A stretch of DNA of 64,000 bases from Epithemia pelagica (Eukaryota; Bacillariophyta; Bacillariophyceae; Surirellales; Surirellaceae). The stretch lies in contig OX337242.1 of NCBI GenBank assembly GCA_946965045.2, forward strand, positions 1,984,001-2,048,000, read 5' to 3'. How positions within the stretch are numbered: the stretch's first letter is position 1; every line of letters begins with the position of its first letter. The translations under genes and the position numbers were made by a program. Shown here piece by piece: positions 49,741-59,637 of the stretch. The notes below the pieces were generated by a model. That model was not told the DNA's origin and searched no databases. It worked only from the letters and a program-made list of their open reading frames with translations.

Positions 49741-52440
49741 TTAACGTCTCTTTTTGTGTTTGGCAGACACTCCCATGGTAGGTGGTGGTGGAGGAGGAGG
49801 AGGAGGAACCGATCGCTTGGATTGAGACTTGGCCAACAGGGCCTCTCTGGCGGCACGTACCTTGGCCAATTCCTCTTGCAAGCGAGCAGCATCCGAGGCC
49901 AGGTCTGTACTGGATTTGCTCTCGGGCTTGTTCCCCTCCGAATAGGCATTTTGAAAATGCTGCATCGGGTCTGGGGCGGACAGTCTCAAATGCTGAGGAA
50001 TGATAACGCTCTTGTTCGTTGTGGCACGCGTTTCGTCCTCATCCTGATCGTCGTCCTTTGGACCTGCTTTGACTCGGGCCCGAAAGTTTACAAACCCGCT
50101 CTTTTTGTTCTCCAGACACTCAATCGCCTGTCACGCAACAATCCAACAAGTTCCATCAGAACCAAAATCAAGCTCCAATCATTCAAGGACCATGATCGTA
50201 CCTCATACTTTGCCAACAAGGAATCTACGGACTTGGCGGATTTCTTGCCGCGTCTGCTGCTCTTGTCTTGTGCAAAATCCGGCTCTCCAACACCAGTGCT
50301 TCGAATCAAGAGCCCGTCGGCTTCCTCTCGTTCGTTATTCCACGTATCCGCTTCGTCGTCGTCCTCCGAGTCTCCATGAGGACCACTCCATTGACCATCC
50401 CATTGATTCTTGTTGGTGGTGGTGCGGTTGGTAGAAAAGGAAAACTCTTTGGTCGCATGTGCCGCCTCGATGCACCGATGTACCTTATCGGGAGTTTGGC
50501 AAAAATCGCACTTGCGTTGACAAACGGTTCGTGGATCAGTGTTGGGTTCTCCAAAGAATTGTAACAAATACTTTCGACGACATCCTGGCTTCATGCAATA
50601 TTCCATCATCCGTTCCAGTGCGCCCAAGGCCCGTTCGGGGCCCTTCTTTTGATGACTGGCAAGGTACTGAAATCGCGATGCTTCTTCCTTGGAAAAGTAC
50701 ATCAAACTCACCGAGGGAAGACCATCTCGCCCCGCTCTCCCTGACTCTTGATAAAAGGCCTCCACGCTCTGCCATGTTTCAATCAAGTTTGATATAACGT
50801 TGATCAGAAGGGCACAGTTCATTTCATTATCTCCACCTTCCGTAAGTCACGCACTTACCTTGGACAAGGTCCAATGGACGACATAGCGTACGTGAGCGAG
50901 GTCAATCCCCATGCCTGACAAAAAAGATATGGTCAGTCTCAACCAACGCAACACAAACCACTCCGAAAGTGTTGCACGTACCAAAGGCGACAGTCGCCAC
51001 GGCAATGGGCGCCGCACCGGACATCCACGCCTGTTGCATCTCCAACCGATCGACATCCTTCATTCCTCCGTGGTAGGCAATTGCGCGAATGTCCGTGTGT
51101 TTTGAGAGTTCTTGAGCCAACTCTAAGGTATCCGTTTGTTTGTGTACATAGACAATGCCATTGCAAGGACTGTTCGTGTGTTGATCTTTGATGAAGGAAA
51201 TCAGATCCCCCAGGGCTCCATGGACACGATTGTCGTTCGTTTTCTGGCTGGTATCGTCAAAGTCCAAAACTTCCTTGTATCGTACTTGGTAGGTTATATT
51301 GGTTCGATCAAAGGATCCGATATGGCAGGGTTCCTTGTCAAACCTCAATACTTGTCGAATGTCTCGAAGGACCGAGGGCGTAGCAGTGGCCGTACAAGCC
51401 ATGAGAGGAACGGTGGGAAAGGTACCTCGGACCCAACTCAATTGTTGTCGATAGGCCGTCCGGAAATCGTGTCCCCATTCACTAATGCAATGAGCTTCAT
51501 CGACCGCAAAACAAGTGAGACGTTGTTGACCGTGCAGTTCCTGCAAGACGGATCGGAATCGTTCCGTCTTGAGTTGTTCTGGTGTGCAATACAAGAGTGT
51601 GACAGGTCGTGGTGGATGAATGAGCGACGAAGTAGCGGGCGATTTGTTACCCTTTTTTTTGTTTTTACTCCGCAGCGATCTTCGAAGCAGTCGTTCGAGG
51701 AGATCCAACTTTTTGCCTTCGGACAATTGCGAAGACAAAAAGGCGGCGTCAATTTTCTTGTCCAACAAAGCTTGAACTTGATCAGCAATGAGTGCCTTCA
51801 GTGGAGAAATGACAATTGTGGTACCTCCCAGTACCAATGCCGGCAATTGAAAGCAAAGGGATTTTCCGCCTCCAGTTGCCAGGACGACAATTTGACTTTG
51901 TTGTTGCAATGCACAGTCAACGGCCTTGGGTTGCAAATTGCGAAGTTTGGCTATCCCAAATACGTCTTGCATGATTTTTTCGGACTTTTGCTTGAGCTCA
52001 GTGTTGGGAACATTCATAAGGGTTTTGAAGGGAGCCTTATAGATCGAAGAGGAACTGTCCGTAGTTGCCGAAAACATCGTTCCGATGGGTTTGGCACTCG
52101 AGGAAGTTGCATTCTTCACCACTGAATCCTTTTGTGTGGGAGAACTGTCCTTGGATTTCTTGTCGATAGCAGGTTGTGTTTTTGCCTTTTTGACTCGAGT
52201 CTGTTCCTTGGCCACAAGTGTGCCAAACAGGGTTGTTTGGCGTTTCTTTTTGTTGGTGATGGTGGTGTGTTTGGTGGATGATGTTGTTGTGGTTGTGGCA
52301 AGTTTTAACATGCCGCTGCCTTTTCTGGTCTTCTCTGTCGTTCCAGCGTCCGCATCACAAGCCGTGCCGCATATCTCGCACTGCGTTTTACCATTGTCCG
52401 CGTTCCAAAAGGTACAAGCGGAACAAGACCATCCCATCAT
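49741..52440 (-). CDS. RecQ-type DNA helicase with N-terminal RanBP2 zinc finger
   Basis: Exons 52440-50982, 50914-50859, 50768-50202 and 50127-49741 join with GT-AG introns (67, 90 and 74 bp) into 2469 nt, 822 residues. The N-terminus is a RanBP2-type finger (WSCSACTFWNADNGKTQCEI then C, 4-24). Next come a Lys-rich stretch and a PIP-box-like RQTTLFGTL. The helicase core carries ATGGGKSLCF (188-197), AVDEAHCISEWGHDFR, ACTATAT, FGMGIDLAHVRYVVHWTLSK (across exons 1-2) and YQESGRAGRDG. The RecQ zinc module follows (YCMKPGCRRKYLLQFFGE and CQRKCDFC). The tail is helical, Pro-rich and ends in AKHKKRR. It is a 3'-5' nuclear helicase for recombination and fork repair. The small 56-nt exon completes motifs V-VI. 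Confidence 0.92.
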
Positions 52441-53286
52441 TGACTACCTACCTAATACGCCGCAGAAAAGTGCGAAGAAGGATCGTTTGGGTCGCGCGTC
52501 ACGCTGACCGTCAGACAGACAGCAGTCCTGCTTGCACGCGGGCCGGTGCTTTTGATTGACCGGCGCCCAATACCCGAATTTCAGTCCCCAAAACTTGATG
52601 CCAATCTCGTTTCCAGAAACTGGTGGAGCTACCCTGCGATACATATTCAAAACTAGGAGTAGGTTGTTAGTCCAAGTCTCCGATGAAGGTCTACCTATAA
52701 CTCAAAACATTCAAGCAGTGGCCAAGTGGTACAGCAGTGGCTTTTCTGTTGTTCCTGGGCTGACACTATTCGTAGGAAGCTTCTGTTTAACGGTTATCCC
52801 GGGCCATGGTCAATCATCTCGTTTGTCAATGACATCAACCAACTACCGTGGGTGTAGGTAGGTTTTAGGACGGCAACGAAAACTCCAAAGAGGCCATGTT
52901 GCTCACCAAACTTTGCGCCGTGCGTATGGAGGATGCGCATGTCGACTTTTCCAACCGAATGGAGTCAGTTGATGGAAGTATGGTCGAGATTTTGCATCGA
53001 ATGCAATGTGGCGCATGGAACAGATTGTAGAATCAAAGGTTTCATGACAATGAAATGGATTCCTAGGGTAGCATTGCCCTCTAATGGGTACACACTTTCG
53101 GATAATGTTGGAAAGAATGGTCCTCATTTGTCAAACTTTATGGTGCGAATAGCGTAAAAAGAGGCGACACCCAAATCCATCAAACCTTCATTTAACTGTG
53201 AAAGAATATCCATTGGGCTTAACGTTGTTGCGTACCATGGTCAGTGCCTTTGGTGCCTGTTCTGTTTCATTCTGACGATTTGAATC
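52441..53286. other. intergenic region with a possible coding relic
   Basis: 846 bp between the RecQ start and the receptor 3' end. From about 52871 to 53030 one frame, preceded by an acceptor-like gtaggttttag, reads 53 sensible codons (MLLTKLCAVRMEDAHVDFSN, then MVEILHRMQ) up to a TAG. I cannot name the family. The rest shows nothing. Confidence 0.3.
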
Positions 53287-56200
53287 TCATGTATCCGTAG
53301 TGCTGCTGGTTAACTCAGCGGACGATGGGTGATCTTTGACAAACTCAGCGGATGGGTGTTCTTTGATAGCCAAAGCGGAATGAGGTTCATCTGATGGGGT
53401 CGAGTTGATCGTATTTGCCCCCAGAAAATCTGGTTGCGGATGACTCGATCCAGCAGTCGTCGGTAAGGAGGCCTCTCCTGCATCTCCTGTTGGATACGCG
53501 GTAGTGGGTTCCATTCCTTCGGCGCTACTTGCAGTGGATAATGGAAGTTGTTGGGTCAGAACGGGCGTTTGCAGAGATCCTCCAAACCGACTTTGAATCA
53601 CCCCTTCCAGAGAGGAACTATCGTCCCGTTGATCCTCCGATGGACTACAATGTTCACTGCCCGGTGGTTGCTGATCGGGGGCAACCACTGCTTCATGGTC
53701 ATACTCGGGTTCCGTTTTGGACGGCGTTCCTCGTGTGAGAAATGGATAGTTGATGAGATTATGATGAAAGGACGGCCGCGGTGCGCCCGCCATGAATTTT
53801 GGTAAGAAATAAATCACGAGGGTGGCAATCACGTCGCAACTTGAAATCAGACTCCGAGCCGCTGCCAAGTCAGCCTTGTTCAATTCCAAGACATGGGTAA
53901 TGGTCCGAATGACGGCAAAGACAAATAGCGAATAAATCAAGGTTGCCAGAGTACGAACTTCCACCACATCGCTTCGCACTTTGCGGGTCTGAAAGGCCAA
54001 GATGGACGCACACAACAGCAACAAGGCTTGCCACGAAGCTTCCAAGAGGTTCCAAAAATCAGCATCTTGACCACAATAATATGTTTGTTCAATAATGGTA
54101 TAAGATTGTTCCCCGCGTCCATTTTCATTCTCGCCATTGGTGCTGGCTGTGAATTCATCGTCTGTGAGTTGTGCTTCACTCTTCTTGCGGGGTGGATCGA
54201 GTGCCGTCCACGCCGTCAACGAGAGACCCACAATGATGGCAATGACCAAGACGGCACCAAACAAGGATGATTTTTGTACTGTGATGCGCCGCAAATTTTG
54301 AGCCGCCAGATAAAGCCGTGAAATGGCCGCCATGCGTACCACCAGGGGCACCAACTCTAGGGTATAGCCGTAGTTGATAAGCCAAATGATAGAGACACAA
54401 ATGGCATTGGTGGGTGGTTGGACGGCCGTCATAAAGGCACCGACGGACACCAACAACAAACCGACCAACAAAAGGGTCAAAAATTCAATTGATACGTTGC
54501 GAATTTTCTTCCGATAGAGAAAGGTCACCCAACCGAATACCAAAGTCAGAAAGGTTGCCACACAGGCGGCGGTCATAGCTGCCACGACCAAAGGGTCCCA
54601 TTCCTCGTCGCGTGAATCCACTACCATCCGAGGGTAGCTTCGAGGGACAAAGGCTCCCAGATAATCGTAATTTTCCACGACCCAGGTACACACGGCATGC
54701 CTGGTATTGAAACTATATTTCTCGTCTCGATAAGTGGGATCAGAACTTCGATTTAACCAGGTTGTAAAGAGTTCACCATATTGGAGATCATTGATCAAAA
54801 AGTTTTTGACGGCTCGATAGGCAGGACTGTGTAGGGCAGAAGGTTGATCCGGAGGATTAGATTGCTGAAATAAGGAGGTACCGATAACCTTCAAGAGGGC
54901 TTGAAACTGCTCGTCGCAAGCACCCCTGCTATCTCCGATCTGAACCGATAGATTGCCATTGCACCGATCAACCGGCTTGGCTTGATGATTTACACATTCT
55001 TGTGTAGGCGGCGGTAAGCTCACGCGATGCATTTCCATATCGGTACCAATGTATTGCTGATACAAGGCTTCGGGCGTCCACCAATGCAGCAGGACATTGG
55101 ATTTGGTAGCATTAGCGGCGGCCCATATCTGGGTCATTTGTTGATAGGTGTATCCCCGTGCAATGGGATCCTGTGGTCCACTGCTCTGTAAACCAATATC
55201 CAAGTGGTACGTTTGTTGCGTAACGAAACTCGACCATCCACATGGAAAATCGACAATCTGAAAGGAGTAGCGAGTAGCACAAGGAGATACGAAACAACCA
55301 GTGAGGACAATTGTTTGAGGATGAGCAGAACCTGACTTGTCCGCATGGCAACAACGCATACCAGACAACTTGACGAGTGGTAGAAATGGATGAAATCCAT
55401 CTAATCATGGGCCAAAGTGTGCATGGGAACCCAAACCTGATAATTTGAACTTACATGGCCAGTGCAATTGTCAGACCAGGTCTCGCAATCATTTTCGGTG
55501 GTATTCCGAAAGTACCCACGAAAGGTGCCTTCCAAAAAGTACATTTTCCCTTCTTCTTTGGTCGCCGGAGCACGAGTGGCAACCTCACTGGGTGTTTCAC
55601 ATTGGTCTGGTGATTCCTCTTCACAATACTCTTTCCAGGAGGTGGGACGCGGCAGGGCGGCCGCCAATTTGTGTCGGTTGGTTGGTCCCTGCAATCCCAA
55701 ATACGTGGTAAAGGAGGTATCGTTGGCTGCCATGTGTTTGGGAATGAACCATCCCTGCCCACCCAAGGCACCCAACCCGGTGGGAGCTTCAATAGTGTTG
55801 TTGTCGTGCAATTCTCGTAATGTTAAATAGTGACCGTTCCACACTTCTGGAATGACATGCCCACAAGATTGATAATCACTGTCTTCTTCATTGCTTTGCT
55901 CGTCCTCCTCGTCCACATTTCTATTTCTTTGGGGATTCCTCAATTTTCGGGTTTTGGAATTCGCCAGTCGACAATCCTGGTATTGGACCGATGTCTTGAG
56001 GGACTTCCAATCGTTGCCCTCGCCATAATCCATGGCCATGTGTGGATCGTAAAAGTCCATTCGTCCCTGAGGAATGCCCGTTTCAATCGTGGCGGGAACT
56101 TGCAAAAATTCCACCAAGAGAATCTGCAAGATCCAGGCACTGAAAATGGCCGATTCCCAATTTTGACTCACAATTCGGACTTCAGGATATTGCAACAAGG

Positions 56201-56969
56201 AGGATTCGGGCCACATGCAGTGGCCCTCTTCCAAGGCATTGTCCGGATCTTCGGAATGACAAATTCGTTTCTTTCGAGTTTGAGGTGGCAAGGATTGTTC
56301 ATCCGTCTCGTAGTTGTTGTAATAATAATTGGCCAGACAGCCTCCCTTGTAAAACGGGTTGCTGCAGTATCCAGTCGATAAGCATTCGGAATTGGGATGC
56401 AATTTGGTCCGACAAATATCACCATCAGAACACGGTGTCAAGGCCACCACAACACAAGGAAACCACGATAGGGCAAGAATCAGGAGCCAGAGTTTTGCTG
56501 TGATTCTTTTTGTTGTCCTTGGAACATACAGAGGCCCCGTCGCAGTCCGAAACAAAGAACCGGAGGGTCTTGGATGGCGTTCTTTTCCTCTTCTCGATGT
56601 TGTTGTTATGAACGGTTCTTGTGCCGAATGAGTGCATTTCTCTACTTGTTTCAAACCTAGTAAAGATTCAACCGCAGAAAACCATACATGCCAAAAATAT
56701 CTACTGGTTGCAGCAGCACATCCACAGGTGGCACAGATCCTGGAATTCTCCATAATAGAAACATCCGAAGGAGTTTCTGTTTGCATGCTTCGTTCGCCAA
56801 GAGACTTTGGCAGAACCGCATCTCCTGTTGTTTGTCGTTTGGGAACGGGACAGCATGTGGCGTTTTCCTTCATCTCGACAGGTACGACGTGGTGGTTCAT
56901 TGGGTGGGTTCCAAACTCGGGCAACGCTCGTTGCCCACGATCCTCCAAAGAAGATGATGGATCTCGCAT
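53287..56969 (-). CDS. class C (GABA-B-like) seven-helix receptor with OpuAC-like binding ectodomain
   Basis: Two exons fit: 56969-55455 and 55257-53287, with a 197-bp intron (GTAAGT...TTTCAG); both are phase 0, giving 1161 residues. A hydrophobic segment (about 158-177) precedes a Cys-rich stretch and an ectodomain (about 262-585) resembling OpuAC glycine-betaine/proline-betaine binding proteins. Landmarks are VRIVSQNWESAIFSAWILQI, PEVWNGHYLTL, GALGGQGWFIPKHM and, after the intron, LLHWWTPEALYQQYIG. Seven helices follow (first at about 727-752) with GABA-B-type signatures: ICVSIIWLINYGYTL, LAFQTRKVRSD before helix 6 and FLPKF after helix 7. The cytosolic tail is about 160 residues, Ser/Pro-rich, with a repeated HPSAEF-VKDHPSSAEL. 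It probably senses an osmolyte-like ligand through a G protein; the ligand is inferred. Confidence 0.85.
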
Positions 56970-57536
56970 GGGTTGCAGTCTTTGTCGCGTGATTCCCTCT
57001 ATTGGGTCAAATGTTTGAGATCTGGAGACTGCCTCTGCCGTTGACAAGGACAAACGAAACAAGAGAGTGCTTTGCCCCTATCGGTGTGTTGCGTTGGTTG
57101 CTGGTTGCTTCTCTACAACAGCTACGAAGCTTCGAGCTCCATGGCAAACAGCAAACAGCGGAAAATGGTTTGACTCTATTCTTCCAACTGCCGCGCTCAC
57201 CCTGGGGTTAAGTCGACCGACTGCCCTGGCGCCATATCACTCGGAATCATGGAGCGGGGGGACAGCCCGCTTGTGTGACAAGGGGCCACATAGACGAACC
57301 GTTTTTCCGGGCCCCAAACAGCGGAAAATGGAAGACTCCCAAGAAAAAGCTCGGTCGCATTTGCAGGCGCGGTGGCAATTATTTGGTAATGAGCATTATT
57401 TAAATATGACATCCCAGGACACGGACGGACGGACGGATTCAACGTTTTTCCTCCTCCAGTTCGTTGCTCCCAAACGACGACGACAACAACAACAACAAGA
57501 GTATGCCTCCGAGCAGCCAACGAGAGACGATTGCCC
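56970..57536. promoter_or_regulatory. divergent region between receptor and glycosyltransferase
   Basis: 567 bp. It contains two copies of the 17-mer caaacagcggaaaatgg (near 57147 and 57315) and a short (CAA)n run near 57485. Open frames here have no recognisable content. Confidence 0.35.
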
Positions 57537-58947
57537 ATGTCACTTCCATCACATCGTGCTCGACCACCTTTGCCACCTCGGCACAGGGCACAGGACATGG
57601 CGGCCGTGTTGAAAACGAGTGTTGACCTGCACTCGTGGCCCGGCAACCCCCACGCCCGATATCAGAGTCAGGCCCTTGTCCTGAGTCAGGCCCTTGTCCT
57701 AGGAACAGCCGAAACGGCAAATTCTCCCTCCATTGCCGGGTTGCAACAGGCTGGCTTTGTTCACAGACAAGTTGACCTTCCCGTTCAGTTGCAGAATATT
57801 ACCCATGTTGCGGGAGCTGATGATTTGCAACAGTCCATGCCACCCAATGAATGTTGTGGGGAACAGGAATTTCTCAAATTGCACGTCTATAGCATGACAG
57901 ATTTCAAGGTTGTCATTCACTTGGACTTGGATACGCTCATCGTCCAACCCCTGGACCCTCTCTTGGATGCCATGATCTTATCGCCCAAGACTGACGAGGG
58001 GTACCAAGCACGACAGCGCTTGTTTGCCCCACCCCAAACTCACGGCGACCACGACAAGAGCAACAAGTTTCCGTATCGTCGCTTGGCCGCGGCCTTGTAT
58101 GAGCCACGTGTTTCCTTGGAACAACTTGTCATTCATGCCTATTACACGTCCGACTACAACTTGTATCCTCGTCGAGTCCAGAGAAAGGGTGGAAAGGTGG
58201 GCATACAAGGTGGAGTCATGATTGTGAAACCCAACAATGACACCCTGGCGGATCTTGTCCACTTGGTCCATTCGGGACAGTTTTTCCATGGGAGGGATGC
58301 CCGTTCCGGGTGGTTTCAAAAGGGATATGGGTAAGGCGGTGTTCTAGTTTAGCCGGAAATCGCGCATGGTGCAAGGGAACCACAAGGGCCAACTCACTGA
58401 CTCGCCTTGTCTGTTTGTTTCGATTCATTCGTTCTCGTCTATAAATAAAGCAATCATATTTGGGGCGCCAAAACCATACAAGGCATCATGGCCTATTACT
58501 ACAAGGAAGTCAAACCCGCTGAGAGCGTCGAGCTCAATCGTTGTCGTTTCAATCAGATTGCCGAGAATCCACGGCGGTCCTCCTTTGATGGACGGGGACT
58601 GTATCCACGAGGAACTCCTGTCAACTCCACAACTGCAACCTACCACGACCAGGAATGGACGGTCCAATTGTGACGACGAACAATGTCAAACGTGGCCCCT
58701 GGAGGAGTCGTACATTTTGCATTATACGTATTGCAAGCATCCCACCCGGTGTGACGACGTTGTCTACAATGAAACACTCAAAGAACAGCAATGCCGCAAC
58801 ATGCGTCGAGCGTGGTTCTTGGTCCGAAAGTTGCTCGCACAAGAGGCCCAGGAACCTCTTCCCACGGGAACCTACTTTCCCGACATTTATCAAGGCTTTT
58901 GCCAACAAGTGGGCAAATACCGTACGACTCGGGGGATGGTGACATGA
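57537..58947 (+). CDS. GT8-type (glycogenin-like) glycosyltransferase
   Basis: A three-exon model, 57537-58330, 58451-58600 and 58653-58947, gives 1239 nt (412 residues). Landmarks are a FKVVIHLDLDTLIVQPLDPL segment with the DxD metal site, VGIQGGVMIVKPNNDTL, and after intron 1 (120 bp, GTAAGG...AAAG) a GNHIWGAKTIQGIMAYYYKE block and VELNRCRFNQ. A last exon follows with Cys-rich CDDEQCQTW, HYTYCKHPTRC. The last join needs a 52-bp intron (GTATCC...CCAG), shorter than any other here; otherwise a frameshift must be assumed near 58575-58650. The N-terminus is weak: it lacks the usual first strand, and an 18-bp direct repeat gives SQALVLSQALVLG. It may be intact with an unseen 5' exon or may be decaying. 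The sugar and acceptor are unknown. Confidence 0.6.
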
Positions 58948-59637
58948 GTTTTAGTATTACTACTACGAAATGACACTACTTTGCTTTCCCCATTTGGACT
59001 TTTTCCTTGGCAGTGGCTTGAGCTTGTTTGCTCTTTCGTAGTTGTCGATTTTCGATTCCGCGCCAGTTTTGGCATGGTCCTCCACGACCTCGGATCATGG
59101 ATTAGGTACTCTTTCGAACTTGTTCGTTGGTCCACTCCTAGTACTGCCTCCTACTCCAAATATCATGTCATCTCCGCTTCATAAATGTGACTACGTGGAT
59201 GAATCGTTTGGTTCGATCATGCGAAATAAAATTCAAAGGTAACCTAGATACCCGTTTAAAAATCCAAGTTGCAGTCTTTTATGGGGTGAAAGCAAGAGAC
59301 TGAATGGAAAGGAAGGAGATCGTCCTTCGCACCTCTGGACATGAATCGGCCAAGTCCCAGGATGGAAGGTCCCAACGGCTGGCCCCAAGTGCAGTATCCC
59401 GGTACCAGAGAGGTGCAGACAAAACCATAAAAGTGTGTAAGGATCCCGAAACGACACACGTGTCGAATCCCCCAAGAGCCCAAAAGAGGAGAACGTATCA
59501 ACTCCCCTTTCATCCTCGAGGGGAATGAACTATTTGAAGTATACCAGGATTCATTTTTCTCTTTTCCGAGAGAAGAACGAGTTTTTTCAGTTTGGGGTGG
59601 TCCTGTCCACCATCACCTTTGGGCTCGTCCTAGGATC
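58948..59637. other. intergenic, nothing recognised
   Basis: 690 bp between same-strand genes, with short open frames only. No RNA gene or repeat was seen. Confidence 0.4.

Noticed and set aside
51136-52125. 329-codon open frame on the plus strand
   Set aside because: It is antisense to the RecQ helicase core.
55401-57062. The receptor ectodomain as a separate soluble protein
   Set aside because: A GTAAGT donor at 55454 and a CTTTCAG acceptor at 55258 join it in phase 0 to the second half of the same OpuAC-like domain and the seven helices.
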